From positions 1-41,356 of the forward strand of contig BLMJ01000226.1 in the NCBI GenBank assembly GCA_011960625.1: a DNA stretch of 41,356 nucleotides, written 5' to 3'. This document shows, piece by piece, positions 33,577 to 41,356 of the stretch. Position 1 is the stretch's first letter; every line of letters begins with the position of its first letter. The notes below the pieces were generated by a model. The model worked only from the letters and a program-made list of their open reading frames with translations. It was not told the origin of the DNA and did not search any database. The stretch comes from Lachnospiraceae bacterium. GTDB lineage: Bacteria; Bacillota; Clostridia; Lachnospirales; Lachnospiraceae. Made by a program: the position numbers and the translations under genes.

Positions 33577-34230
33577 ATGAATGCATGCATATTTGACTTA
33601 GACGGAACACTGACAGACACGCTGGCTTCTCTCACCTACTCGGTAAACGAGACATTAAAGGAGATGGGGCTTTCGCCTATTACAGCGGAACAATGCCGAA
33701 GCTTCGTAGGCAACGGCGCCAGAGTTCTGATTGAAAAGGCTCTGGCAGCGGTTGGACTGCCGGACAAAAGCAGGCTTTTAGAGGGAATGGAGATTTATGG
33801 ACGCATATTTGACGCCAACTGTACATATCTTGTAACACCCTATGAAGGCGTCAGGGACATGTTAGTGAAAATGAAAGAGCAGGGAATGAAGCTAGGGGTT
33901 CTGTCCAATAAACCCCACCGGCAGACGGTAAAGGTAGTCAGGGAGATCTTTGGCGAGGGTATGTTTGACTGTGTACAGGGGCAGCAGGAGGGCATTGCGA
34001 GAAAACCAGATCCGGAAGGAGTTTATCGCTTAATGGACGCGCTTAAGGTTTCAAAAGAGGAATGTCTGTATGTGGGCGATTCTGAGGTAGATATCCAGAC
34101 AGGGAAGAATGCCGGGGTAAGGACGATTGGCGTGGCATGGGGATTCAGAACCAGAGAAATCTTAGAAGCGGCAGGGGCAGAAATGATTATTGATACGCCT
34201 GTAGAACTAATGGGCGCCAGGAATTTATAA
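33577..34230 (+). CDS. HAD-superfamily hydrolase, phosphoglycolate phosphatase-like
   Basis: A 217-residue HAD subfamily IA enzyme. Motif I is FDLDGTLTDT (nucleophile D within the first 10 residues), motif II is LSNKPH, the lysine region is RKPDPEGVYRLMDAL and motif IV is YVGDSEVDIQT. It dephosphorylates a small phosphometabolite such as phosphoglycolate; PpaX- or Gph-like activities are equally possible. ATG 33577 is chosen because GGAGGG is 10 nt upstream and lies within the short leader; the ATG at 33559 overlaps the SD and the predicted transcription start. Confidence 0.88.
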   Translation: MNACIFDLDGTLTDTLASLTYSVNETLKEMGLSPITAEQCRSFVGNGARVLIEKALAAVGLPDKSRLLEGMEIYGRIFDANCTYLVTPYEGVRDMLVKMKEQGMKLGVLSNKPHRQTVKVVREIFGEGMFDCVQGQQEGIARKPDPEGVYRLMDALKVSKEECLYVGDSEVDIQTGKNAGVRTIGVAWGFRTREILEAAGAEMIIDTPVELMGARNL

Positions 34231-34250
34231 GCAAGAAAGGAAGAAAGAAT

Positions 34251-34514
34251 ATGTATGAGTATGATGAAGATTGCCTGAAAACATTCATTAAAAAGCAGGG
34301 ACAGTTATTCGATGAGCCGGTAGCGGAGACTTTAGAGGAAGCGGAGGCATTTCTAGAGGATTGTATGGCGGTTGTAGTGGACAGTCTTAAGGAGGTGAAG
34401 GAGTTTCTGGAAGAAGAAGGCGTTGATGTGGAAGGGATATCTGCCGAGGAGCTGGAGGAAGCGTCAGAAGTGTTCGCACTTCCGGGCGGAAGATATTTGA
34501 TTGTAGAAGGTTAG
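34251..34514 (+). CDS. Small acidic protein of unknown function
   Basis: I do not recognise this 87-residue protein. It is strongly acidic (Glu/Asp-rich throughout, such as LEEAEAFLEDC and EEEGVDVEGISAEELEE), probably helical and soluble, with a hydrophobic end GGRYLIVEG. It has the good SD AAGGAAGAAAG, lies 20 bp after the HAD gene and is followed by a terminator, so it looks like the second gene of a two-gene operon. Confidence 0.65.
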   Translation: MYEYDEDCLKTFIKKQGQLFDEPVAETLEEAEAFLEDCMAVVVDSLKEVKEFLEEEGVDVEGISAEELEEASEVFALPGGRYLIVEG

Positions 34515-34570
34515 TGTACTGACACGTTTACTCTTAGCCAAATAGCTTATCTGAATTTCAAAATAGTATA

Positions 34571-34608
34571 AAAAAGGCCGTAACTACTTGGTAGTTTCGG
34601 CTTTTTTC
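34571..34608. terminator. Bidirectional terminator between convergent genes
   Basis: AAAAAAGGCCGTAACTAC pairs imperfectly with GTAGTTTCGGCTTTTTT around a TTG loop. A- and T-runs at both ends let it serve the + gene ending at 34514 and the - gene whose stop codon lies inside the structure. Confidence 0.8.
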
Positions 34609-35018
34609 AGCGCTTCTTCGATTGCATTGATGATAACCTGTGAGGTATAAGGATTATCTTCAGAATACTGGATATTTTCCAATGACTGATGTTCGTATAC
34701 CTGCTCAGCAATATCCTCAATCGCCGGCTGGATTAATGGAAACATGGTGGCCACGGTTTCATCCAGGTTAGAGAAACGGATGGAGTTGATGTGGGATTCA
34801 TCCACAGTGACCTCTACCTCCAGCGCAGTATTATTGAGGGTGACTGTAGAAGTGTAGACCCCTGGCAGGTATTGTTCTTCGTTGCTTTTGACCTCTTTAT
34901 TCTTAGGAAGGAACATGAACAGCAGCAGTATGATTAACAGAATTGCTAGAGTAGCAAATACCACTGTGTAGATAATCTCCTTCATATGCAATACGACTAT
35001 TTTTGTTCTGGAACTCAT
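34584..35018 (-). CDS. Membrane-anchored FMN-binding-like domain protein
   Basis: A 144-residue protein with one membrane segment (about residues 14-35) and an extracytoplasmic domain. The features YLPGVYTSTVTLNNTALEVEV, HINSIRF, ETVATMF and NPYTSQVIINAIEEALKKA follow the FMN-binding domain layout. The usual SGAT motif for covalent flavin attachment is missing, replaced by NPYTS. It may therefore not bind flavin covalently. The SD AGGAGG is 7 nt before the start. It is transcribed divergently from pth. Confidence 0.65.
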   Translation of the reverse strand: MSSRTKIVVLHMKEIIYTVVFATLAILLIILLLFMFLPKNKEVKSNEEQYLPGVYTSTVTLNNTALEVEVTVDESHINSIRFSNLDETVATMFPLIQPAIEDIAEQVYEHQSLENIQYSEDNPYTSQVIINAIEEALKKAETTK

Positions 35019-35099
35019 AAACTGCCTCCTGTATTGGGTATGATATTTGGTTTTCTATAATGTATGAGAAAAGAAGGAAAATTATTCATTTCTTTTTGC

Positions 35100-35128
35100 G
35101 TGACAAATGAAACTCCTTCTTGTATAAT
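35100..35128 (+). promoter_or_regulatory. Sigma-A promoter for pth (and mfd)
   Basis: GTGACA (35100-35105), a 17-bp spacer and TATAAT (35123-35128). The start of transcription would be near 35135, just ahead of the pth SD. Confidence 0.7.
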
Positions 35129-35150
35129 AGGAAATCGAGGTGAGGAAAAG

Positions 35151-35750
35151 ATGTTTATCATTGCAGGGCTTGGGAATCCCACGCTACAGTACGAGGGTAC
35201 CAGGCATAATGTAGGTTTTGAAGTCATAGATGCCCTTGCGGACAAATATAATATTTCTGTGAACGTCAGAAAAAATCGGGCATATATCGGAAAAGGAATG
35301 GTCAACGGCAGAAATATAATCCTGGCTAAACCACAGACATATATGAATCTTAGCGGAGAGAGTATTCGAGGGCTTGCAGATTATTATAAAATAGAGCCAG
35401 AGGATGAACTACTGGTAATCTATGACGATGTGAGCCTGGATGTGGGACAGCTCCGTGTCCGAAAGAAGGGAAGCGCAGGCGGACATAATGGGATCAAGAA
35501 TATTATTTCCAATCTTGGAACAGAAGTATTTCCCCGAATTAAAGTAGGAGTGGGCGAGAAGCCTAGAAACTATGAGTTGGCGGATTATGTGCTGGGACAT
35601 TTTTCCAAGGCGGAGAGGGAGCTGATGGAGGAAGGGTACAAGCGGGCAATCTGTGCCGTTGAAACAATTCTTGAGAAAGGTATCGAGCCTGCCATGAATA
35701 CATTTAACAGGAAAGTGAAAACTGTAAAGGCAGAGGAAGAAGTGTTGTAG
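35151..35750 (+). CDS. pth: Peptidyl-tRNA hydrolase
   Basis: A 199-residue enzyme that frees tRNA from peptidyl-tRNAs dropped by the ribosome. The N-terminal FIIAGLGNPTLQYEGTRHNVGF contains the catalytic His in the TRHNVGF motif. KPQTYMNLSGES, IYDDVSLDVGQLRVRKKGSAGG and HNGIKNI complete the family signature. ATG 35151 begins exactly at the conserved MFIIAGLGNP; the frame is open further upstream, across the promoter. It is followed 56 bp later by mfd, the usual Firmicutes order. Confidence 0.96.
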   Translation: MFIIAGLGNPTLQYEGTRHNVGFEVIDALADKYNISVNVRKNRAYIGKGMVNGRNIILAKPQTYMNLSGESIRGLADYYKIEPEDELLVIYDDVSLDVGQLRVRKKGSAGGHNGIKNIISNLGTEVFPRIKVGVGEKPRNYELADYVLGHFSKAERELMEEGYKRAICAVETILEKGIEPAMNTFNRKVKTVKAEEEVL

Positions 35751-35806
35751 CAGGCGGTTATGAATGTGTAGGGCGAAAAAGGAAAGCCTTAAGGAGGAAG
35801 CAGAGG

Positions 35807-38800
35807 ATGCAAGCCTTAGTCGGGCCATTAAATGAGTTGGCGGAGTTTGAGGAACTCCATAAGAATCGGACGAAAGAACGGGGAATGATACGTCTCTGCG
35901 GGTGCGTCAATTCCCAGAAGACACATATGATGTATGCGCTGAGCGATGGCTTGAAATATAAAGTCATCGCCTGTTCCAGTGAGCTTAAGGCAAAACAAAT
36001 CTATGAAGAATACCATTTTCTTGACCCGCAGACATACCTGTATCCTGCGAAGGATTTGTTATTCTATCAGGCGGACCTTCGCAGCAAGGAGCTGCTTAGG
36101 CAGCGTATGGAGGTTATTCAGGCGTTAGAGGAAGGAAAGCCTATGACGGTTGTAACAAGCTTCGATGCTTTTCTGGACTCACTGGTTCCAAAAGAGGTAA
36201 TCGGGGAGAGATTTCTCCATATTAAAAATGACAGCGCTCTTGACCTTGGGGAAATGCAGCAGCGGCTTACAGACCTTGGGTACGACAGAGAGGTACAGCT
36301 TGAGGGATTTGGACAGTTTGCCGTTCGAGGCGGGATTTTGGATGTGTATCCGCTGACAGAGGAACTTCCAGTGCGTATTGAGATGTGGGGGGATGAGGTG
36401 GATTCCATCCGAACCTTTGATGTGGAGACGCAGAGATCTATCGAGAATCTTACTGAGATTTCCATCTGTCCGGCCATTGAGTTTCCTCAGGAAGGGGAAC
36501 GGCGGGTGTCGTTTTTGGACTATTTTCCTGTGGACGAGACGATACTGTTTCTGGATGAACCTGTAAGGCTAATGGAGAAGGGGCAGGGCGTTGAAGAGGA
36601 ATTTATAGAAGCTCAGAAGAAACGGGTGGAGAATGGATATGAGATGACGGACGGGGAGGTAAAACTCTTTGGCACAGAAGAGATTCTGCACAAAATCAAC
36701 GACTACAGCAGTATTGGTTTTTTTGCGCTGGATATGAGATGCAAAGTTTTGGAGACTAGAGGTTCCATAAGTTTGCAGACCAAGACCGTCAATCCCTATA
36801 ACAGCAGTTTCGATATGCTGACCCGCGATTTGAAGCGTCTTAAAAGGAATGGATACCGGGTGGTGCTTCTTTCCGGATCAAGGACCAGGGCCAAGCGTCT
36901 GGCGGAGGACTTAAGAGATTACAGTTTAAGCAGTTTTTACAGCGATGATTTGAACCGTGAGGCAGCGCCAGGCGAGATAATGACGGCCTATGGACATGTG
37001 GCCGCAGGGTATGAATATCCGATGATAAAATATACGGTGATCTCGGAGACTGACATTTTCGGGAAGGTGAAGAAGAAAAAGAAGCGTAAGCTCTATGAAG
37101 GACGAAAAATTCAGGAGTTTTCTGAGCTGAAACCGGGAGACTATGTGGTTCATGAGAATCATGGACTGGGCATCTATCAGGGGATTGAGAAGATAGAGGT
37201 AGATAAGATTTCTAAGGATTATATGAAGATTTCTTATGACAAGGGCGGCAACCTATACATTCCGGCCACACAGCTTGACTTAATACAGAAATATGCAAAC
37301 GCTGATGCCAAGAAACCGAAGTTGAACCGCCTTGGGACGCAGGAGTGGAACCGGACGAAAACACGGGTTCGGGGGGCGGTCAGGGAGATTGCCAGGGATC
37401 TGGTGAAACTGTATGCCGCAAGGCAGAAGCAGGAAGGCTATGTGTACGGAGAGGATACAGTTTGGCAGAAGGAATTTGAGGAAATGTTTCCTTTTGAGGA
37501 GACGGAGGATCAGCTTCTTGCTATCGAGGCGGTAAAGCGGGATATGCAGAGCAAAAAGATTATGGATCGTCTAATCTGCGGGGATGTGGGCTTCGGAAAG
37601 ACAGAGATTGCGATTCGGGCGGCATTCAAGGCAGTACAGGAGGATAAGCAGGTAGTATACCTTGTTCCGACCACGATCTTGGCGCAGCAGCATTATAATA
37701 CATTTTTACAGCGGATGAAGGATTTCCCTGTAAGGGTGGACTTGATGTGCCGGTTTCGGACGCCTGCGCAGCAGAAGAAAACCGTGGAGGATACGAAGCG
37801 GGGGCTGGTGGATATCGTAATCGGCACCCACAGGGTTTTAGGAAACGATTTGAAATTCAAAGATCTTGGTCTTTTGATTATTGATGAAGAGCAGCGTTTC
37901 GGGGTGCAGCATAAGGAGAAGATTAAGCAGCTTAAGGAAAATATAGACGTGTTGACCCTGACGGCGACGCCCATTCCGCGGACACTTCACATGAGCCTCA
38001 TTGGAATACGGGATATGAGCGTCTTAGAAGAGGCTCCCAATGACCGTATGCCGATTCAGACGTATGTAATGGAATATAACGATGAGATGGTGAGGGAAGC
38101 GATTGAACGGGAATGTGCAAGGCAGGGACAGGTTTACTATGTATATAACCGAGTGGAAGATATTGCGGAGGTTACGGCGCACATTCAGAAGCTGGTTCCG
38201 GAGGTTTCCGTAGAATTTGCCCACGGTCAGATGAAGGAGCACCAGCTTGAGAAGATTATGTATGAATTTATTAACGGAGAAATAGACGTGCTGGTGTCTA
38301 CCACCATTATCGAGACGGGGCTTGATATTTCCAATGTCAATACCATGATTATCCACGATTCGGACCGTCTGGGGCTGTCACAGCTCTATCAGTTACGGGG
38401 AAGAGTGGGGCGCTCTAACCGAATGGCATATGCATTTTTGCTGTACCGAAGAGACAAAATGTTGAAGGAGATTGCGGAGAAACGTCTGGCTGCTATCCGT
38501 GAGTTTACGGACCTAGGTTCCGGATTCAAGATTGCTATGCGTGATTTGGAAATCCGCGGTGCAGGCAATCTTCTGGGAGCGGAGCAGCATGGCAACATGG
38601 AGGCTGTGGGATACGATATGTACTGTAAGATGCTTAACGAGGCTGTACGGCACATGAAAGGTGAGATAGAGGAAGAGACGTTTGTGACCACACTTGACCT
38701 GAATGTGGATGCATTTATCCCAGACTCCTATATCCCCAATGAGTATCAGAAATTGGATATCTATAAGCGGATTGCCGCCATTGAAAATGAGGAAGAGAAG

Positions 38801-39151
38801 GAAGATATGACGGAAGAGCTTACAGACCGTTTTGGGGATATTCCAAAGAAGGTGGAAAAGCTCTTGGATGCGGCGGGATTAAAAGCGTTGGCCCACAGCA
38901 TCTATGTCACTTCTGTGGAGCAGAAAGGTGAGACCTACTACTTTACCATGTATGAGAGAGCAAAGATACAGCCAGGAAAGATTCCTGGGTTGATTCAAGA
39001 ATTTCGAGGAGATCTGACTCTTAAGACAGACGGTGCAAGTCCTTGCTTTATCTATGAGAGAAAAGGCAGGATGCGCAGAGAAAAAGGGACAGACGCTCTA
39101 ACAGTTGTGAAAAATGTGTTAATTGCCATGAAGGGATTGATTGAGTCGTAA
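35807..39151 (+). CDS. mfd: Transcription-repair coupling factor Mfd
   Basis: A 1114-residue DNA translocase that removes RNA polymerase stalled at lesions and recruits UvrA. In order: a UvrB-homology N-terminal module (YPAKDLLFYQADLRSKELL, RGGILDVYPLTEELPVRIE), the RNA polymerase interaction domain (LKPGDYVVHENHGLGIYQGI), a helicase core with Walker A GDVGFGKTEIA (K598) and the DEEQ box beginning at D693, motif III TLTATPIPRTLHM, motif VI QLRGRVGRS, and the C-terminal TRCF domain. It is slightly shorter than the B. subtilis protein but complete. Confidence 0.97.
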   Translation: MQALVGPLNELAEFEELHKNRTKERGMIRLCGCVNSQKTHMMYALSDGLKYKVIACSSELKAKQIYEEYHFLDPQTYLYPAKDLLFYQADLRSKELLRQRMEVIQALEEGKPMTVVTSFDAFLDSLVPKEVIGERFLHIKNDSALDLGEMQQRLTDLGYDREVQLEGFGQFAVRGGILDVYPLTEELPVRIEMWGDEVDSIRTFDVETQRSIENLTEISICPAIEFPQEGERRVSFLDYFPVDETILFLDEPVRLMEKGQGVEEEFIEAQKKRVENGYEMTDGEVKLFGTEEILHKINDYSSIGFFALDMRCKVLETRGSISLQTKTVNPYNSSFDMLTRDLKRLKRNGYRVVLLSGSRTRAKRLAEDLRDYSLSSFYSDDLNREAAPGEIMTAYGHVAAGYEYPMIKYTVISETDIFGKVKKKKKRKLYEGRKIQEFSELKPGDYVVHENHGLGIYQGIEKIEVDKISKDYMKISYDKGGNLYIPATQLDLIQKYANADAKKPKLNRLGTQEWNRTKTRVRGAVREIARDLVKLYAARQKQEGYVYGEDTVWQKEFEEMFPFEETEDQLLAIEAVKRDMQSKKIMDRLICGDVGFGKTEIAIRAAFKAVQEDKQVVYLVPTTILAQQHYNTFLQRMKDFPVRVDLMCRFRTPAQQKKTVEDTKRGLVDIVIGTHRVLGNDLKFKDLGLLIIDEEQRFGVQHKEKIKQLKENIDVLTLTATPIPRTLHMSLIGIRDMSVLEEAPNDRMPIQTYVMEYNDEMVREAIERECARQGQVYYVYNRVEDIAEVTAHIQKLVPEVSVEFAHGQMKEHQLEKIMYEFINGEIDVLVSTTIIETGLDISNVNTMIIHDSDRLGLSQLYQLRGRVGRSNRMAYAFLLYRRDKMLKEIAEKRLAAIREFTDLGSGFKIAMRDLEIRGAGNLLGAEQHGNMEAVGYDMYCKMLNEAVRHMKGEIEEETFVTTLDLNVDAFIPDSYIPNEYQKLDIYKRIAAIENEEEKEDMTEELTDRFGDIPKKVEKLLDAAGLKALAHSIYVTSVEQKGETYYFTMYERAKIQPGKIPGLIQEFRGDLTLKTDGASPCFIYERKGRMRREKGTDALTVVKNVLIAMKGLIES

Positions 39152-39165
39152 AAAAGGGATATAAT
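39137..39165 (+). promoter_or_regulatory. Sigma-A promoter for the PrsA-like gene, overlapping the mfd end
   Basis: TTGATT (39137-39142), a 17-bp spacer and TATAAT (39160-39165). The -35 box lies within the last mfd codons. The leader to the SD AAGGAGG is about 50 nt. Confidence 0.65.
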
Positions 39166-39240
39166 GGGGAAGTATGTTGATTCCTGCCTGAGGGCGGAGG
39201 ACACATATTTTAAGGGATGATACGAAGGAGGTTTATAGAG

Positions 39241-40323
39241 ATGAAGAAGAAGCTTTTAATGCTGATGCTTGCAGGGATGCTGAGCGTTGTTTCCCTCGCA
39301 GGATGCAGCTCATTTAAAGAGGACGAAGTGGTAGTGACAGTGGGAGATCAGAAGATTACGGCTGATATTGCGAATTTTTATGCAAGGTATGTGCAGGCTC
39401 AGTATGAGACTTACTATTCGGCATATTTAGGAGAGAATATGTGGGATAGTGAAGCTACAAAAGGCGAAAGCTATGAGGAGTTTGTGAAAAATTCAGTTCT
39501 TGAGAATCTAGAGGATATGATCCTTTTAGAAGAGCACATGAAGGAGTATGAGGTGTCTCTTTCTGATGAAGAGAAGAATGTGGTGGAAAAGGCTGCGAAG
39601 AAGTTCGATAATGTAAATGCTTTAGAGGACAAGGAGAAGGTGTCCGGATCTGAGAAAACGGTAAAGCGTGTCATGACACTGATGGCCATTCAGAAGAAGA
39701 TGCAGGCCAAGATTGAGGAAGGCGCGGATACGGAGGTGTCAGACGATGAAGCGGCACAGAAGAGCATGCAGTATGTAACATTTTCCTATAAGACGGAGGA
39801 TGAGGACGGTAAGTCCAAGGATATGACGGACGAAGAAAAGAAAGAGGTTCAAAAGAAAGCGGAGGAATTTGCCAAAGGCGCGAAAGAGGCGAAGGATTTT
39901 GAAGCCTATGCTAAGGAACAGGAGCAGGAGGTACAGAAGGGAACTTTTGATTCCGAGACAACGGCTCCGGCAGAGGATCTCATCAAGGAGGCGGACAAGC
40001 TGAAAGAGGGTGAAGTGACCGGTGTTGTAAAGACGGATTATGGCTGCTATGTGGCTAAGGTGACGAGCCTGCTTGACCGTGAGGCGACGGACGCCAGGAA
40101 AGATACCATTGTGAACGAGAGAAAGCAGGAGTTGTATACCAATACCTGTAAAGAGTGGCGGGAGAAAGCAGAGATTCATTTGGATAAGGATGTTTGGAAG
40201 AAGATTGATTTCAAGAGTTTAAAGGTTACGATGCGGGAAGAGGTCAAGGATCCTTATGCAGACGACGTGGAGACGGATGACGTAGCAGATGCTAAGAAAG
40301 AGGCGGAAGAAAACGCAGAGTAG
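39241..40323 (+). CDS. PrsA/SurA-like peptidylprolyl isomerase lipoprotein
   Basis: A 360-residue lipoprotein: a lysine-rich start, hydrophobic core and lipobox SLAG-C22. A helical SurA-N-like region (about 35-165) is followed by a parvulin-type domain (about 175-290, with YVTFSYKTEDEDG, KEQEQEVQKGTFD, LKEGEVTGVVKTDYGCYVAKV) and an acidic, disordered tail. It should help exported proteins fold on the outer membrane face. ATG 39241 is 9 nt after the SD AAGGAGG. The parvulin domain is degenerate at the N-terminal part, so isomerase activity is uncertain while a chaperone role is likely. Confidence 0.85.
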   Translation: MKKKLLMLMLAGMLSVVSLAGCSSFKEDEVVVTVGDQKITADIANFYARYVQAQYETYYSAYLGENMWDSEATKGESYEEFVKNSVLENLEDMILLEEHMKEYEVSLSDEEKNVVEKAAKKFDNVNALEDKEKVSGSEKTVKRVMTLMAIQKKMQAKIEEGADTEVSDDEAAQKSMQYVTFSYKTEDEDGKSKDMTDEEKKEVQKKAEEFAKGAKEAKDFEAYAKEQEQEVQKGTFDSETTAPAEDLIKEADKLKEGEVTGVVKTDYGCYVAKVTSLLDREATDARKDTIVNERKQELYTNTCKEWREKAEIHLDKDVWKKIDFKSLKVTMREEVKDPYADDVETDDVADAKKEAEENAE

Positions 40324-40331
40324 GTGATCAT

Positions 40332-40384
40332 AAAAAGGAAAGCTTATCTGTCTTGATTTTGACAGACAGAGCTTTCCTTTTTTC
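40332..40384. terminator. Bidirectional terminator between prsA-like and yqeY
   Basis: A 13-bp stem (AAAAAGGAAAGCT 40332-40344 with AGCTTTCCTTTTT 40370-40382) and an inner CTGTC/GACAG stem, with an A-run on one side and a T-run on the other. Confidence 0.88.
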
Positions 40385-40441
40385 ATAGCATTTAACCTTG
40401 TTAGACCGAAGCATGCCGGCTCCTTAACAGGCAAGGAGTGA

Positions 40442-40888
40442 TTACTGCATGAAAGACGTGAGGATTTCATTGACTAATTTGCCGTCAGCTTTGCCTTTGA
40501 CTTTTGGCATTAAGACCTTCATGATTTTGCCTTTGTCCTTGGAGGTCGGCGTCTCGACACCTACCTCTTTTAAGGTAGAGGAAATGATATTTCGGATCTC
40601 TGCTTCGTCCATCATTTTCGGGGCGTACTGCTCTAATACGGCGAGACGTTTGTTGCAGTCTTCGATAATCTCTGTGCGGTCGGCAGGAGTCATCTCCAAC
40701 GTTTCTTTCGTCTGCTTGATTTCTTTCAGGATTACCTGAGTCTCTTCTTCTTCAGTCAGGTCCTCCCGTTTGTCGATTGCTTTATTCTTAAGGGCGGCAA
40801 GCAGCATTGACAACGTTTCCTTGGTTTCTTTGTCACCGGCTTTCATAGCTTTCACCATATCGCCGCGAACTTCTTCGATTTTACTCAT
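40442..40888 (-). CDS. yqeY: GatB/YqeY domain protein
   Basis: A 148-residue, mostly helical protein. It begins SKIEEVRGDMVKAMKAGDK and TLSMLLAALKNKAIDKRE, then LEQYAPKMMDEAEI, and ends in a GKIMKVLMPKVKGKADGKLV segment. This is the YqeY family, related to the tail domain of the GatB amidotransferase subunit. The family probably contacts tRNA or aminoacylated tRNA, but its exact job is not established. It has the good SD AGGAGGG and its own promoter on the minus strand. Confidence 0.93.
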   Translation of the reverse strand: MSKIEEVRGDMVKAMKAGDKETKETLSMLLAALKNKAIDKREDLTEEEETQVILKEIKQTKETLEMTPADRTEIIEDCNKRLAVLEQYAPKMMDEAEIRNIISSTLKEVGVETPTSKDKGKIMKVLMPKVKGKADGKLVNEILTSFMQ

Positions 40889-40932
40889 ATGAATCCCTCC
40901 TAGTATTTTAATCGTTGTTTTTGTTCCTCACT

Positions 40933-40961
40933 ATTATACAGAAGTGGGGATAAAATATCCA
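40933..40961 (-). promoter_or_regulatory. Sigma-A promoter for yqeY
   Basis: On the minus strand, TGGATA (40961-40956), a 17-bp spacer and TATAAT (40938-40933), about 45 bp before the yqeY start. Confidence 0.6.
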
Positions 40962-41018
40962 GTAAAATATTTTCCGTAGTCATTCAATCATGAAATTGCC
41001 GGATTCACGCAAGATCTA

Positions 41019-41047
41019 TTGAATCCTCTATAGAAGTTTGTTACCAT
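41019..41047 (+). promoter_or_regulatory. Weak candidate promoter for the nfeD-like gene
   Basis: TTGAAT (41019-41024), a 17-bp spacer and TACCAT (41042-41047). Each box matches consensus at only four positions. Confidence 0.4.
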
Positions 41048-41073
41048 AGGTTCAACAGAAAGGAAGTGAACAT

Positions 41074-41356
41074 ATGGTGATGCAGGACAGTTATATCACG
41101 ATTGCCTGGCTAGGGCTTCTGATTATTCTGCTGATTATCGAGATCATCACTGTGGGGCTTACGAGTATCTGGGCGGCTGGCGGCGCGCTGGCGGCGCTGG
41201 TTCTGAACATTCTGGGACTTTCCCTGGTGTGGCAGGTCATCGCATTCTTTGTCATAACCTTTGTACTTCTCATTTTTACCAGGCCGTTTGCGGTGCGGTT
41301 TATCAACACGCAGCGGGAGAAGACGAATTATGAGGGGATAATAGGTAAGACGATTC
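41074..41356 (+). CDS. NfeD family membrane protein, 3' end outside window
   Basis: The first 94 codons of a protein with three closely spaced hydrophobic segments (about residues 8-28, 30-52 and 54-75, including GLTSIWAAGGALAALVL and FFVITFVLLIF) and then a RPFAVRFINTQREKTNYEGIIGKT segment leading into the expected OB-fold domain. This is the short NfeD/YqeZ-YuaF type, which usually works with a flotillin/SPFH protein encoded next door. The SD AAAGGA is about 9 nt upstream. The reading frame runs off the window. Confidence 0.85.
   Translation, partial: MVMQDSYITIAWLGLLIILLIIEIITVGLTSIWAAGGALAALVLNILGLSLVWQVIAFFVITFVLLIFTRPFAVRFINTQREKTNYEGIIGKTI

Noticed and set aside
39739..40179. Long open frame on the minus strand opposite the PrsA-like gene
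   Set aside because: No SD or domain, and it lies opposite a well-supported lipoprotein gene; it is a shadow of Lys/Glu-rich codons.

Overview
The window looks like a chromosomal segment of an AT-rich, spore-forming Clostridia, most likely a Lachnospiraceae. The grounds are the sporulation sigma factor SigG, Gram-positive ribosome binding sites, LoaP-type NusG paralogs and Firmicutes-style wall-glycan export genes. This is inference: no rRNA or tRNA is present, and nothing was searched against a database.

Layout. (1) 1-6842: a cytidylyltransferase cut by the window edge, an extended SDR, a TagD-type glycerol-3-phosphate cytidylyltransferase, a LicD phosphotransferase with its own strong promoter, and a large secreted wall hydrolase (amidase, about 20 choline/glucan-binding-type repeats, GH73-like glucosaminidase). 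(2) 6926-15699: a first glycan block with a GT4, a polyprenyl-phosphate glycosyltransferase, DUF2304 and large membrane proteins, a two-gene ABC glycan exporter, an unknown two-TM protein, and two rhamnosyltransferase-like enzymes. It ends in a strong terminator. (3) 15700-17147: an AT-rich spacer bounded by two near-identical palindromes, then two adjacent NusG/LoaP-like antiterminator genes, each preceded by RNA structure just upstream of its Shine-Dalgarno. (4) 17178-31290: a compact, mostly overlapping second glycan operon of the Wzx/Wzy type. It holds an aminotransferase, an initiating sugar-phosphate transferase, several GT2s, a GT11, an unusual ParB/Srx-like protein, polymerase, flippase, a second LicD, a FemAB/GNAT-like acyltransferase, two membrane acyltransferases and a second TagD. 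(5) 31426-41356: more GC-rich housekeeping genes: sigG, an Rpn-type nuclease, a HAD phosphatase, pth, mfd, a PrsA-like foldase, yqeY and the start of an nfeD gene.

How they work together. The first block would build a glycan on a lipid carrier and export it through the ABC transporter. The second would build repeat units with PglC-like initiation, flip them with Wzx and polymerise them with Wzy. Both blocks carry a LicD plus TagD pair, so both glycans may carry phospho-substituents such as glycerol phosphate. The two LoaP paralogs sit exactly where they could drive processive antitermination through the promoter-poor second operon.

The most striking feature is a pair of long homopolymeric G tracts in consecutive decoration genes. 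A 10-G tract (27896-27905) lies in the FemAB/GNAT-like gene and is in frame (ON). An 11-G tract (28734-28744) lies in the acyltransferase-3 gene and puts it out of frame (OFF); removing one G restores a continuous 355-residue reading frame. This looks like a two-switch, slipped-strand phase-variation module for surface-glycan modification. Other points of interest are the tandem LoaP genes with structured leaders, a possible AUC start codon, the ParB/Srx-like plus nucleotidyltransferase-like protein, and a 423-bp tandem duplication inside the wall hydrolase.
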